A DNA stretch of 37,679 bases from an uncultured Bacteroidia bacterium (GCA_902789445.1 CADAOB010000015.1:1-37679), one strand, 5' to 3'. Shown: positions 6,395-16,571, counted from the stretch's first letter. A program made the numbers and translations. Notes: generated from the letters alone by a model not told the origin.

Positions 6395-8503
6395 TTATTC
6401 AGGTTTGCAGTATTTGTCGAGCCAGGCAAAGAACTCGCGGTTCCAGTGGATGGAGTTCTGCGGCTTGAGGATCCAGTGGTTCTCGTCGGGGAAGAGGATC
6501 ATCTTCGAGGGGACGCCCATCATCTGGGCGGCGTTGAAGGCCGACATCCCCTGCTCTACCGGCACGCGGTAGTCCATCTCGCCGTGCGTGACCAGAATCG
6601 GCGTGTCCCAGTTCTGGACCAGTTTGTGGGGCGAATTGGCATAGTGGCGGACGGAAGCGGGCGTCTTGCTCCACGGCGAGCCGGCCATATAGACACCGGG
6701 CGTCTTGCAGCCGCCGTTGTCCCAGTCGGGGAACCACATCTCCTCTGTACTCATGTACATCGACTCTTCGTTGAAGATGCCGGCGTGGGCCACGAAGGCC
6801 GAGAAACGGCCCTGATGGATGCCCGCCAGATAATATACCGAGTAGCCGCCGTAGCTGGCGCCGACGGCAGCCATCTTGCCCACATAGGGTTCAGCCTTGA
6901 GCGCGTCGGCCGCCGAGAAGTAATCACGCATATTCTGGCCGATGTAGTCGCCCGAAATCTGTTCGCACCATTCCTGGCCGAAAGCTGTCGTGCCGCGCCG
7001 GTTGGGCAGCACCACGATATAGCCCTGCGAGGCCATCAGCCGGTAGTTCCAGCGGTAAGACCAGCCCTGCGTGAGGGCGCCCTGGGGGCCGCCGAGGCAG
7101 AGCAGGATGGCGGGATATTGCTTCGAGGCGTCGAACTTGGGCGGATAGACCACCCAGGTGAGCATCTTCTTGCCGTCGGTCGTCGGAATCCAGCGCTCCT
7201 CCACCGTCGGGAGGTCCAGTTTGGCGAAGATCTCGTCGTTTTCGTGCGAGAGGACGTTCCAGGTGCCGTTGGCCAGCGAGATCGAGACAATCTCGGCCGG
7301 ACGCAGCAGGGAGGTCTGGGTGGTGATGATGCGGTCGCCCACGAGGATCGGGGTGCCGTAGTCGTACCACTCGTGTTCTTTGGTCACGCGACTGAAATTG
7401 CCCTGAAGGTCGGTCTTCCAGATCTCCTTGACACCTTCGACCTCGGCGCTGAAATAGATTTCCTTCGAATCGGCCGACCACACGGGCGAGCCGACGTTGT
7501 ACTTGAAGTTCTTCGACAATTCGATGCGCTCGCCGCTGACAATGGGCGAAATGAACAGGCGCACCTTGTCGGCTTCGTAGCCGTCGCGTTCCATGCTCAG
7601 CCAGGCGATCGTCTTGCCGTCGGGCGACCAGACGGGTTCGGTGTCGTAGCCCATCATGCCGGCAGAGGCATTGTACTGGGGATGGCCGACGCCGGCCTGC
7701 TCTTCCATATTATAGACATAGATGTCGGTATTGGTGGAGAAGGCATAGTCACGACCGGTGAGTTTGCGGCAGGAATACGCGATCTGGTAGCTGTCGGGGG
7801 CGAAGTCGAGCTGCTCGAGGCCGCCGAAGGGCTCGGTGGGCAGTTCATAAGGCGCACCGTCGAGGATATCGACGCCCTCGCCCAGTTTCTGTCCGTCGAA
7901 CGGGGCATACCAGGTGTGCGGGATGTTCTCCACGAAATGGTCCCAGTGGCGGTACATCAGGCCTTCAATGGTGCGGGCCGTGGATTTTTCCAGATCGGGG
8001 TAGATGTCCACGGGCTTTTTCGCGACCTTGAATTCAGAGACATACATCACGTATTTCCCACTGGGGTGGAACTTGAATTCCGAGATGCCACCCGGCACGT
8101 CGCTCACCTGGCGGGCACCGGTGCCGTCGGCGTTCATGACGTAGATCTGGCCGCCCTTGAGGTAGGCGATGCGCTTGCCGCCGTCGATCCAGCGGGCGTT
8201 GGAAATGCTCTTCGGGGAGTGGGTCAGCTGCCTGTTGCCGCTGCCGTCGATGTTCATCACGAAGAGATTGCGGTTGCTGCGGTTTTCTTCAATCGAAGTA
8301 TAGGCCACGCCATAGAGGATTTTCTGGCCGTCGGGCGAGACCTGCAGGTCGGAGATCTTGCCCAGCTGGTGCATGATTTCGGGCGTGAAATGTCCGTCGA
8401 CGATCGCGACATCGTGTTTCTCGAGCACGGGTTCCGCCGGCGCACCACCGCCGCAAGCACTGATCATTGCCATAAGAAAGAAAAGAAAAGATATTCGCTT
8501 CAT
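6395..8503 (-). CDS. S9 family serine peptidase (prolyl-oligopeptidase/DPP-type), lipoprotein
   Basis: 702 residues. The N-terminus MKRISFLFFLMAMISACGGG has a lipobox (ISAC), so the protein is probably lipid-anchored in the envelope. The first two thirds form a beta-propeller with repeated TolB/PD40-like blades (for example VSPDGQKILYG, WSPDGKTIAWLS). The C-terminal alpha/beta hydrolase domain has Ser550 in GASYGGYS, Asp644 in HGEMDYRVP and His676 in DENHW. Such enzymes cleave short peptides, often after proline or release N-terminal dipeptides. It is 66 bp downstream of a second S9 peptidase gene and 2 bp upstream of the NagB-like gene, so all three are probably co-transcribed. Confidence 0.92.
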   Translation of the reverse strand: MKRISFLFFLMAMISACGGGAPAEPVLEKHDVAIVDGHFTPEIMHQLGKISDLQVSPDGQKILYGVAYTSIEENRSNRNLFVMNIDGSGNRQLTHSPKSISNARWIDGGKRIAYLKGGQIYVMNADGTGARQVSDVPGGISEFKFHPSGKYVMYVSEFKVAKKPVDIYPDLEKSTARTIEGLMYRHWDHFVENIPHTWYAPFDGQKLGEGVDILDGAPYELPTEPFGGLEQLDFAPDSYQIAYSCRKLTGRDYAFSTNTDIYVYNMEEQAGVGHPQYNASAGMMGYDTEPVWSPDGKTIAWLSMERDGYEADKVRLFISPIVSGERIELSKNFKYNVGSPVWSADSKEIYFSAEVEGVKEIWKTDLQGNFSRVTKEHEWYDYGTPILVGDRIITTQTSLLRPAEIVSISLANGTWNVLSHENDEIFAKLDLPTVEERWIPTTDGKKMLTWVVYPPKFDASKQYPAILLCLGGPQGALTQGWSYRWNYRLMASQGYIVVLPNRRGTTAFGQEWCEQISGDYIGQNMRDYFSAADALKAEPYVGKMAAVGASYGGYSVYYLAGIHQGRFSAFVAHAGIFNEESMYMSTEEMWFPDWDNGGCKTPGVYMAGSPWSKTPASVRHYANSPHKLVQNWDTPILVTHGEMDYRVPVEQGMSAFNAAQMMGVPSKMILFPDENHWILKPQNSIHWNREFFAWLDKYCKPE

Positions 8504-8518
8504 AATGTATCATATTAT

Positions 8519-8556
8519 GGCTTTCTGTGGAAAATATATATTTGAAACAGAAAGCC
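8519..8556. repeat. Inverted repeat between the two S9 peptidase genes
   Basis: GGCTTTCTGT at 8519-8528 and ACAGAAAGCC at 8547-8556 form a perfect 10-bp inverted repeat around an AT-rich 18-nt centre. It fills most of the 66-bp gap between the stop of the upstream S9 gene and the start of the next. There is no following T tract, so an mRNA processing or partial-termination hairpin, or an operator, is more likely than a full terminator. Confidence 0.55.
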
Positions 8557-8569
8557 TGATCAATCCTTA

Positions 8570-11422
8570 TTATTCTTCGTCGTAGCCGTAGCCGTAGTCA
8601 ATGCCTTTGAGGGTGGCGGGGACGCCCTTCGACATCCAGACGGGCATCGGGGCGCCCTTGAGGAAATGGTCGAAGAACTGCGACAGACGGATGCTCAGGT
8701 CCTTGCGGTTGCGGCGCTCGCGCAGGTTGTGCGCTTCGTCGTTGTACTGCAGCATCCAGGCCTGTTTGCCCAGACGGCGGAGACCGTTGTAGAATTCGAT
8801 GCCCTGCCACCACGGCACGGCGCCGTCGGCGTCGTTGTGCATGATCAGCACGGGTGTCGTCACGTTGGGCACGTGGAACAGCGGGGAGTTCTCCACATAG
8901 AGGTCGAAGCCTTCCCAGAGGTTCTTGCCGATACGGCTCTGGCCTTCCTCATACTGGCCGGTACGGGCGATGCCGCTCTCCCAGCGGATACCGCCGTAGG
9001 CGCTGGTCATGTTGCTCACCGGAGCGCCGGCACCGGCCGCCTTGAAGCGGTTGGTCTGGGTGATCAGGTAGGCCACCTGGTAACCGCCCCAGCTCTGGCC
9101 CTGGATGGCCATGTTGTCCCCATCGACCCAAGGGTACTGGCAGAGCATGTCCACACCCGGCATCAGGCACTTGAGGCAGCTCTGGCCCGGATGTCCGTCG
9201 GTATAGACCAGGTCGGGGACAAAGACCAGATAGCCGTTGCTCACGAAATACGGGATATTGATGGTCGAAGCGCTCGGGGCCGGGACGCGGCTGTTGTAGA
9301 GGGTCTCGGAGTTGCGCTCGTAGAAGTAGATCATCATCGGATATTTCTTCTGGGGATTGAAATCTTCCGGCTTGAAGAGCAGGCCTTCGAGCGGCTTGCC
9401 GTCGGCGCTGGTCCAGCTGACGAGCTCGACCGTGCCCCAGTTGTAGTCGCGCTGCTGCGGGTTGATGTCGCTCATCTGCTGCTGGGTCTTGAAGTTGTCG
9501 GCCGTCTTCCAGACGTTGTTGCCGTCTTCGAAGCAGCCGCGGGTATAGAGCAGCGTACGGCCTTTCTTGCCGGCCGAAACCGCCAAATTGCCGAAGGAAT
9601 ACGGGCCTTCATAGAGTTTCTGGAGTTTCGCCTTCTTCTTGCTGAAGTCCTTGACGGCGAAGCCATGCTCCTTGGTTACGTGATTGAAGGTCGTGAAATA
9701 CACCGGCTTGTCGGTCTTGATGGTACCGCCGCCGAACGGGCCGCGGGCCTCGGGATCGTAGTACGGGCTGGTATAGTTGTAGGTCGTCTTCGTCTGGCGG
9801 CCGACGCCCTCGGTCACGCGGAACGGCGCAACGGCTCCGGTCGGGTCGAACTGCCAGAGATCGTACTGGTCAGGGATCCAGAAGAATCGGGAATCATCCG
9901 ACCACATCGCCCGGCCCCAGGCACCCGGATCGGCCGGATGGTCGTCCTCTTCATTCCAGAAGGTCACGCCCAGCTGGGAGGTCAGTTCCTTGAACTGGCC
10001 CGTGGCCAGGGAGTAGAGATACCAGTTGTTTTCCTTCGGATGGAAGGCCACGACATAAGCGCCGTCGGGAGAGACGGACCAGCTGCTGAACGGTGCATCC
10101 TTGCAGATGAGTTCACGCTTGCCGTCTTTGAGCGAAATCTTGTACACATCGTTGTGGGCCGCATAGCTCCAGCTGCGCTGGACGCGGTAGGGTTTGTCGG
10201 TGGTCACGATGACATAATCCTGCGTGTTCTTCTCGTCGATGGAGACATTGGGGATCTGCTCGTCGGCCAGCTGGACGAATCCGCTGCCGTCGAAGTTCAC
10301 CTTGGCCAGGTAGGTCCGGTTCTGCTCCCGGCGCAGGTTGTTCTTCTGCACGGGCTGGATGTACTCGTCGTTCCAGACCCAGATGTCGAGCTTCGGCTGT
10401 TCGAAGTCCACGAGGGTCGTATCTTTCTCACGCGGGATCGGGCAGGTACCCAGCGTCAGGAAATCCTTGTAGAAATCCACGGCAAGCTGGTCGCCGATCT
10501 TCCAGCCTTTCGGGAGCTTGGGGGAATCGTGCGAGAGGATCTTGCGGGCCGCGCCGCCCTCATAGAGATAAAGGTCGAGGCTCTTCTTGGCATCCTTGGC
10601 CGTGTCGAGCGTGCCGAAGAAGGCCAGGCGGTTGGCTTCGTCGTTGAACACGAGGCTCTTGAAGGTCGCTTCCTTTTCACCCGTAAGGACTTCGCTCACC
10701 GCCTTGGTGGCCGGATTGTAGAGGAAGACGCCGCGGACGTTCACGCTGTCCTTCTTGTCAGGTTTGGTCACATAGGCGATGCAGTCGCCTTTCTTCGAGA
10801 CGATGTACGACTCGACACATTCCAGCGTATCGACGGCCAGCGTCTTGATATTGAGTACATAAAGATTATCCTTCGTCGATTTGGGAGCCGTTTTCTTCGC
10901 ATCTTTCTCCTGCTTTTCACCTTCTTTCACCTTTTTGTCTTTCGGATCAGGCTTCGGCGCGGGTTTCTCGGCTTCCTGGAAAGCGACATAGTCGCCCAGG
11001 GTCTCACCGGTCTTGAAACTCTTCATCAGGGGATATTTCTCAATCTTGCCCGTGGCCAGGTCGAGGATGCCGAGGCTGTCCTTGGGCATCTCGGCCGGTT
11101 TCTTCTTGTCGATCTTCGCCTGGCGCGTCTCCTGGAACTTGGGCACGATGCGGAAGACGACCTTGCTGGCGTCTGCCGAAATCTTCGCAAGCGTGGCGCG
11201 TTCGATGTCGTAGGTTTTGCCGGTCTTCACGTTGTAAAGATGCAGCACGAGGTCGCCTTCCTGCGGTGCGACGGTCCACTGGGCCCAGTCGCCGTCGTTC
11301 TCCACCAGGAGTCGGCTCACACTTTTCCAGCCGTCATAGACCGAGTGGTCAAGCGGCGGTTTTGCGGCAAAACTGCTTAAGGAAACAAGCAGGGCTGCCG
11401 CCAGAAGAATCGATTTTTTCAT
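8570..11422 (-). CDS. S9 family serine peptidase, secreted, large form
   Basis: 950 residues from ATG at 11422 (MKKSILLAAALLVSLSSFAA), chosen because it starts a clear signal peptide; an upstream in-frame ATG adds 19 residues ahead of it. A long beta-propeller region occupies about residues 30-690 and includes a Lys/Pro-rich insert (around EKPAPKPDPKDKKVKEGEK) that looks like a disordered linker. The C-terminal hydrolase domain has catalytic Ser777 in GQSWGGYQ, a following HNDADGAVPWW segment with the Asp (864 or 866), and His898 in NDEAHNLRER. It is periplasmic or surface exposed and cuts oligopeptides. First gene of the minus-strand transcript that continues through the second S9 gene and the NagB-like gene. 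Confidence 0.92.
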   Translation of the reverse strand: MKKSILLAAALLVSLSSFAAKPPLDHSVYDGWKSVSRLLVENDGDWAQWTVAPQEGDLVLHLYNVKTGKTYDIERATLAKISADASKVVFRIVPKFQETRQAKIDKKKPAEMPKDSLGILDLATGKIEKYPLMKSFKTGETLGDYVAFQEAEKPAPKPDPKDKKVKEGEKQEKDAKKTAPKSTKDNLYVLNIKTLAVDTLECVESYIVSKKGDCIAYVTKPDKKDSVNVRGVFLYNPATKAVSEVLTGEKEATFKSLVFNDEANRLAFFGTLDTAKDAKKSLDLYLYEGGAARKILSHDSPKLPKGWKIGDQLAVDFYKDFLTLGTCPIPREKDTTLVDFEQPKLDIWVWNDEYIQPVQKNNLRREQNRTYLAKVNFDGSGFVQLADEQIPNVSIDEKNTQDYVIVTTDKPYRVQRSWSYAAHNDVYKISLKDGKRELICKDAPFSSWSVSPDGAYVVAFHPKENNWYLYSLATGQFKELTSQLGVTFWNEEDDHPADPGAWGRAMWSDDSRFFWIPDQYDLWQFDPTGAVAPFRVTEGVGRQTKTTYNYTSPYYDPEARGPFGGGTIKTDKPVYFTTFNHVTKEHGFAVKDFSKKKAKLQKLYEGPYSFGNLAVSAGKKGRTLLYTRGCFEDGNNVWKTADNFKTQQQMSDINPQQRDYNWGTVELVSWTSADGKPLEGLLFKPEDFNPQKKYPMMIYFYERNSETLYNSRVPAPSASTINIPYFVSNGYLVFVPDLVYTDGHPGQSCLKCLMPGVDMLCQYPWVDGDNMAIQGQSWGGYQVAYLITQTNRFKAAGAGAPVSNMTSAYGGIRWESGIARTGQYEEGQSRIGKNLWEGFDLYVENSPLFHVPNVTTPVLIMHNDADGAVPWWQGIEFYNGLRRLGKQAWMLQYNDEAHNLRERRNRKDLSIRLSQFFDHFLKGAPMPVWMSKGVPATLKGIDYGYGYDEE

Positions 11423-11476
11423 AAGATTGAGTATTTGATTTTTATTTGCAATTTCAAGCGGTTTCCCGCAGGTTTG

Positions 11477-11484
11477 CAAATTTA
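11477..11484 (-). promoter_or_regulatory. -7 element of the S9 peptidase operon promoter
   Basis: On the minus strand TAAATTTG (11484-11477) is a perfect TAnnTTTG box about 55 bp before the chosen ATG. A TTTG lies upstream but at only about 14 bp spacing, so the -33 element is less certain. It is arranged back to back with the promoter of the C25-like operon. Confidence 0.55.
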
Positions 11485-11588
11485 CAAAAAAGCCGTTTCA
11501 AATCGTTTAGCCACGGCTGCTTTTTTCAGAAAAAATTCCTATCTTCGCATTTAGCTGGGGTTTTTCCCAAAAATCCCAACATTTGGGG

Positions 11589-11620
11589 ATTGCCCCGCAA
11601 GTTGCCAAACCGTACTTTTG
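11589..11620 (+). promoter_or_regulatory. Promoter of the C25-like/TonB operon
   Basis: ATTG (11589-11592), a 20-bp spacer and a perfect TACTTTTG (TAnnTTTG) at 11613-11620, 21 bp before the first ATG. A short inverted repeat, CCCAA (11575-11579) with TTGGG (11583-11587), lies immediately upstream and could be part of an operator. The divergent gap 11423-11641 holds nothing else I can identify. Confidence 0.65.
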
Positions 11621-11641
11621 CAAACTCAATTCCTGTCCCGA

Positions 11642-13696
11642 ATGAAGCGATTATTCCTGACCCTGCTATCCCTGCTGACCCTGGTTTCCGCACTCTCCGC
11701 CCGGGAGAAACTACCGGCCGTGGCCGTGGTGGTCGATCCGGCCACGCGGGAAGCCATCGCCGCCGACGTCGATGCTTTCGTGGCCTCGATGCAAGCAGTC
11801 GGAAAACGGGGCCTGCTCCTGGTGGATCGCTGGAACCACCCCGATTCGCTCCGGGCGGAACTCCGCCGCCTCTACGAAAAAGAAGGGCTGGAAGGCGCCG
11901 TCCTGGTGGGAAACATCCCCATCCCGATGGTCCGCGACGCCCACCACATGACCACCGCCTTCAAAATGAATCCGAAGATGGCGTGGGAGCGCTCCAGCGT
12001 GCCTTCCGACCGCTTCTACGACGACTTCGACCTGCGCTTCGACTACCTGAAACAGGACGACGCCAAACCGCTGCTGCACTACTATTCGCTGCGTGCCGAT
12101 TCTCCCCAGGTCATCCACTGCGACATCTGGACTTCGCGCATCAAGCCGCCGCAGGTACCGGGTGTCAGCGCCACGCAGGCCATCGCGCAGTACCTGCGCA
12201 AGGCCGTGGCCGCCAAAGCCGAAGCCCGCACGCCAGTCCGCAATGTGCTGCATTTCGCCGGACACGGCTACAATTCCGAATCGCTGCAGGCCCGCATCGA
12301 CGAGAAATGGTCTCTGCAGGAACAGTTCCCCGCCCTGGGCCGGGAACCCGGCAGCCGGCTCGATTTCCTCAACTTCGACCAGGAAGCCGTCATCCGCACG
12401 CGCCTGCTGCAGCTGCTCGGCTCCGGAAAGTACGACCTGGCCATCCTGCACCATCACGGCTCGCCCGAGCAGCAACTGCTCAACGGCACGATGACCGGCA
12501 CCATGCCGCGCGACCTGCTGGCCACGGCCAAGATCTATTTCCGCGGCAAAATCCGCGACGCCAAGGATCCGGCGGCGACGAAAGCCCGTTTCATGAAGGA
12601 ATTCGACCTGCCCGAAAGCTTCTTCGAGGATTCCCCCGAACTGATGGCCGCCGATAGCACGCACTACGCGCAGATGGACATCAACATTCCCGACCTCTAC
12701 GGGAAGCAGACCAACGTCCGGCTGCTGATCCTCGACGCCTGCTTCAACGGCTCGTTCAACAACGACGACTACATTGCCGGCTACCACATCTTCAACCCCG
12801 GCCGTTGCCTCGTGGTCAAGGCCAATACGGTCAACACCTTGCAGGACACCTGGACCAACGAACTGATGGGCCTGCTGGGAGCCGGCGTGTGCGTGGGCAA
12901 CTGGGCCAAGGGACAGCTGACGCTCGAAAGCCACCTGCTGGGCGACGCCAGCTGGCGCTTTGCGAACGATTTCCCCAAATACGACATGGACCGGGCGATC
13001 AACGCCCGCCGGGGCGACAAGCGCTTCTGGCGCAAGCTGCTGGGCTGCGGCGTGACCGACATCGAATCGCTGGCCGTCAAGCTGCTCAATGAAAACGATG
13101 CCATCAGCCCCGAAGAACTCCTGGACATCGAACGCGACAGCGACAAGGCCGTCCTGCGGCTCTCCGCCTTCATGGCGCTCAAGCGCCGCGCCGACGGCCA
13201 CCTGACCGAAGCCATCCGGCTCGGCCTGGCCGACAGCTACGAGCTGCTGCAGCGCCTCGCCGCCCTGACGGCCGACGTCAGCGGCGACCCGGCCCTCGCG
13301 GAAACGGTCCAGGCGATGGCCGCCGATCCTTCGACCTCGCCGCGCGTGGCTTTCCAGCTCAAGACCGGCCTGTCCGCGTTCAAACCGTCCGACTATACGC
13401 TGGGTGAGTTTGCAGACCTGACCAAAGCGGATGTGTCGCTGCGCGAAAAGCGCTTCACCATCTCAGCCCAGCGCAACAACTGCAACCCCTTCTGCATCGA
13501 GCCCATGCTGGCCTGGTTCCGCCAGTGCGACGACGTGCAGATGCGGACCGACATCGCCGAGACGCTCGGCTGGTATCGCTATTCCTATCGGAAATCGGAG
13601 ATCCTGGATGCCTGCCGCTCGCTGCTCGGCAGCGAAAAGGAAGCGGCCGTGCGCGCCGAACTCGAAAAAACCCTCCGAAGACTTACCGACAGATAA
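11642..13696 (+). CDS. Exported caspase-fold (gingipain/C25-like) cysteine peptidase, paralogue A
   Basis: 684 residues from ATG 11642, which begins a signal peptide (MKRLFLTLLSLLTLVSALSA). After an N-terminal sub-domain with VLVGNIPIPMV and SVPSDRFYDDF, the clan CD dyad is visible: His272-Gly273 in ILHHHGSPEQQ and Cys367 in LILDACFNGSF, then LESHLLGDASWRF, which matches the GDP motif closing gingipain-type catalytic domains. The His and Cys are 95 residues apart, much more than in gingipains, because of a charged insert. An earlier FAGHGYNS (His208) is also present. The last third (about 455-684) is helical and HEAT-like. No T9SS C-terminal domain is seen, so a periplasmic location is likely. 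Substrate unknown. First gene of the six-gene operon, 33 bp before the receptor gene. Confidence 0.75.
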   Translation: MKRLFLTLLSLLTLVSALSAREKLPAVAVVVDPATREAIAADVDAFVASMQAVGKRGLLLVDRWNHPDSLRAELRRLYEKEGLEGAVLVGNIPIPMVRDAHHMTTAFKMNPKMAWERSSVPSDRFYDDFDLRFDYLKQDDAKPLLHYYSLRADSPQVIHCDIWTSRIKPPQVPGVSATQAIAQYLRKAVAAKAEARTPVRNVLHFAGHGYNSESLQARIDEKWSLQEQFPALGREPGSRLDFLNFDQEAVIRTRLLQLLGSGKYDLAILHHHGSPEQQLLNGTMTGTMPRDLLATAKIYFRGKIRDAKDPAATKARFMKEFDLPESFFEDSPELMAADSTHYAQMDINIPDLYGKQTNVRLLILDACFNGSFNNDDYIAGYHIFNPGRCLVVKANTVNTLQDTWTNELMGLLGAGVCVGNWAKGQLTLESHLLGDASWRFANDFPKYDMDRAINARRGDKRFWRKLLGCGVTDIESLAVKLLNENDAISPEELLDIERDSDKAVLRLSAFMALKRRADGHLTEAIRLGLADSYELLQRLAALTADVSGDPALAETVQAMAADPSTSPRVAFQLKTGLSAFKPSDYTLGEFADLTKADVSLREKRFTISAQRNNCNPFCIEPMLAWFRQCDDVQMRTDIAETLGWYRYSYRKSEILDACRSLLGSEKEAAVRAELEKTLRRLTDR

Positions 13697-13729
13697 AAAG
13701 TATCAATAATAACCTAAAAACTAACTCGT

Positions 13730-16558
13730 ATGCAAAGAATCCAAAAAGCGCTGGCACTCTGCCTGCTTCTGCTCGCCTCCGTCGGAGCGTACGCCCAGGG
13801 CGGCTCCGGGACGCGCGTGAGCGGCCGTGTGCTGGAAGAGGGTACCGGCGTACCCGTGGAATTTGCCGTCGTCGTGCTCGCTCCGCAGGAGCTCTATACC
13901 ACGACCGACCGCAATGGTGCCTTTGAATTCAAGAACGTCGATCCCGGAAAGGCCGTCATCTCGGTCCAGTACGTCGGCAAGGAGACCATCGAAAGAGAGG
14001 TCACCGTCGTCGCGGGACGCAACAACGAATTCAGGTTTGAAATGAAAGAAACGACCTTCCGTCTGGAAGAAGTGACGGTCGTAGCCAAACAGAGCAAGGC
14101 CGGCAACTCGACGGCCTCGAGCATTTCCCGCCAGGCGATGGACCACATGCAGGCCAGTTCGCTGACCGACCTGATGGCTTTCCTGCCGGGCGCTTCGCTG
14201 GCCAACCCGAGCCTGTCGTCGGCCCAGCAGTTCAACATCCGCACGGCCTTTGACGGCACGGGCGGCGGCTCGACCTACGGTATGGATATGAACAGTCTCG
14301 GTACGTCGATCATCGTGGACGGCGCTCCGGTCTCGGCCAACGCCAACATGCAGGCCCTTTCGCCGACCATCTCGGGCGGCGTTGGCGCCACCCAGCAGGG
14401 CGTTGACTCCCGCAGCATCTCGACCGACAACATCGAAAGCGTGGAAGTCATCCGCGGCGTCGCCTCGGCGGAATACGGTGACCTGACCTCCGGTGCCGTG
14501 ATCGTGCACTCGAAGGCCGGCCGCGAACCGCTGAGCATCCGCGTCAAGGCCAACCCGTACACCTACCAGGCAGCCGCCTCGAGCGGTTTCGGCCTCGGCG
14601 AGAAAGGCGGCATCCTCAACCTGAGCGCCGACTACGCCTACAACACCACCCGCCTGTACGAAGCCTATTCCTACTACCAGCGCTTCAACGTGAAGGGCCT
14701 CTGGAGCAAGAACATCGGCAAGATCATGAGCACCAACGCCTCGCTGAGCTTCGGCCTGCAGAAGGATACGCGCGACCGCAACCCCGACGACCTGCGTACC
14801 CAGCTGGTGACCAAGGGCAACGAGAAGAGCATCCGCTTCACCAACAACACTACGTTCAACATCAACCAGGGCTGGCTCAAGACCATCAAGTACAACGTCA
14901 CGGCCAGCTACGCCGACAAGTACAACTATGTGAGCGAACTGCTCTCCAATGCCGAAAGCCTCCATTCCGCCGCCCTGACCGACGGTGTGATCCTTTCCAA
15001 CACGCCCGGCAAGGATGTCTATGACATCGACGGCAACAAGATTACCAATTTCGGCAGCGCCGACGCCGCCAACTGGATCCGCGTCCTTCCGTATGAATAT
15101 ACCGAGAAATACGAGATCTTCGGCAAGGAACTCAACGTCTATGCCCAGGTCAAGGCCGACTTCAACAAGGCCTGGGGCCGCAGCAACAACCACATCCTGA
15201 TCGGTGCCGATTTCAAGACCGACGGCAACCTGGGTGAAGGCAAAGTCTATGACGAAGCCTTCCCGCCGATGCGCAACAACTCGGCCGACTACTCGTCCTA
15301 CCGCAAGCGTCCGTACTACGAGGTTCCGTTCGTCAACCAGCTGGGCGCCTTCCTGGAAGACACCTACACCACGACCTTCGCCGACCGCAACCTCAACATC
15401 AAGGCCGGTGTCCGCTACGACAACATCAATGGCAAGAGCGCCATCAGCCCGCGCTTCAACGGTTCCCTCGACCTGTTCCCGCGGGTGCTGACCCTGCGCG
15501 GCAGCTGGGGTATCAGCGCCAAGGCGCCGACCGCCCTGATGCTCTACCCGGAAAAGGCCTACTTCAACATCAACAACTACGACTACCAGGATGCCGACGG
15601 CAACCGCACCACCGTTGCGACGGTCCGTACCTTCGACCCGACCAACAAGAGCCTGGAAATCGCCAAGCAGCGCACGGCCGAGGTCGGCTTCGACCTGCGG
15701 ATCGCCGACCGCTACCGCCTGTCGGTGACGGCCTTCGACAACCTGATGAAGAACGGTTACGGCTTCGGCTACAACCTCAATGCCTGGCAGCGCGTCCCCT
15801 ACTACCGCTATGTGGCCACCCAGAATGAAGCGGGCGAATACCTGCCGAAACTGGCCAACGACGGCAATCCCTACCAGATCTTCCTGCACTTCACCACGCC
15901 GCTCAACAGCAACTGGTCGCACAACAGGGGTATCGAGTATGAACTCGACCTGGGCCGTTTCGAAGCCATCCGCACCTCGTTCTACATCAACGGTGCCTAC
16001 ATCCAGTCGCGCTACAAACAGATGTCCCCGACCTTCGACCAGAACAGCAACGGCAACAACATCGAACGTCACGTGGCCATCTACGAAGCCGGCCGCTATC
16101 TCCGCTGCTCGGACCGCCTGAACACGGCCCTGCGCGTGACGCACAACATTCCGGAACTCGGTTTCGTCATCACGCTCCTGACCCAGGTCAACTGGATCGA
16201 CAAGAACTGGATGGAAAGCAACGTGGCCGATGACACCGTGTTCTCGCAGTGGCTTTCCTACGAAGACGGACAGGTGCATCCCTACAACGCCTCCATGCGG
16301 ACCGACCCGGACTACGCCTATATGTTCGATTCCTACAGCGGCGTACGCTTCGTGGCAGAGAGCTACTTCCCTACCGTGTTCTTCAACCTCAACATCTCCA
16401 AGGAGATTGGAAACTGGCTGACAGCTTCGTTCTTCGCCAACAACATCTTCAACAGCCGACCGCTCTACGAGTCGAAAGCCTATCCCGGCACCTACACGGC
16501 CCTGCTGAGCGACACGCCGCTGTTCTTCGGTTTCGACCTGAAACTCACCATCAGATAA
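13730..16558 (+). CDS. TonB-dependent outer-membrane receptor with CarboxypepD-like N-terminal domain
   Basis: 942 residues. A signal peptide ends at YAQ (about residue 23). Residues about 29-108 form a carboxypeptidase-regulatory-like beta-sandwich (VSGRVLEEGTGVPVEFAVVV, TTDRNGAFEFKNV). A TonB-box-like RLEEVTVVAK lies at 111-120, then the plug domain (about 125-265, with SIIVDGAPVSANANMQ and VEVIRGVASAEYGDLTSGAV), then a long aromatic-rich beta-barrel. It imports a ligand across the outer membrane using TonB energy. No SusD partner is adjacent; a DUF4876 lipoprotein follows 13 bp later, which suggests that protein takes the surface-partner role. A full AAGGAGG ribosome site at the end of this gene (16557-16563) serves the next gene. 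Confidence 0.93.
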   Translation: MQRIQKALALCLLLLASVGAYAQGGSGTRVSGRVLEEGTGVPVEFAVVVLAPQELYTTTDRNGAFEFKNVDPGKAVISVQYVGKETIEREVTVVAGRNNEFRFEMKETTFRLEEVTVVAKQSKAGNSTASSISRQAMDHMQASSLTDLMAFLPGASLANPSLSSAQQFNIRTAFDGTGGGSTYGMDMNSLGTSIIVDGAPVSANANMQALSPTISGGVGATQQGVDSRSISTDNIESVEVIRGVASAEYGDLTSGAVIVHSKAGREPLSIRVKANPYTYQAAASSGFGLGEKGGILNLSADYAYNTTRLYEAYSYYQRFNVKGLWSKNIGKIMSTNASLSFGLQKDTRDRNPDDLRTQLVTKGNEKSIRFTNNTTFNINQGWLKTIKYNVTASYADKYNYVSELLSNAESLHSAALTDGVILSNTPGKDVYDIDGNKITNFGSADAANWIRVLPYEYTEKYEIFGKELNVYAQVKADFNKAWGRSNNHILIGADFKTDGNLGEGKVYDEAFPPMRNNSADYSSYRKRPYYEVPFVNQLGAFLEDTYTTTFADRNLNIKAGVRYDNINGKSAISPRFNGSLDLFPRVLTLRGSWGISAKAPTALMLYPEKAYFNINNYDYQDADGNRTTVATVRTFDPTNKSLEIAKQRTAEVGFDLRIADRYRLSVTAFDNLMKNGYGFGYNLNAWQRVPYYRYVATQNEAGEYLPKLANDGNPYQIFLHFTTPLNSNWSHNRGIEYELDLGRFEAIRTSFYINGAYIQSRYKQMSPTFDQNSNGNNIERHVAIYEAGRYLRCSDRLNTALRVTHNIPELGFVITLLTQVNWIDKNWMESNVADDTVFSQWLSYEDGQVHPYNASMRTDPDYAYMFDSYSGVRFVAESYFPTVFFNLNISKEIGNWLTASFFANNIFNSRPLYESKAYPGTYTALLSDTPLFFGFDLKLTIR

Positions 16559-16571
16559 GGAGGATTCCACT

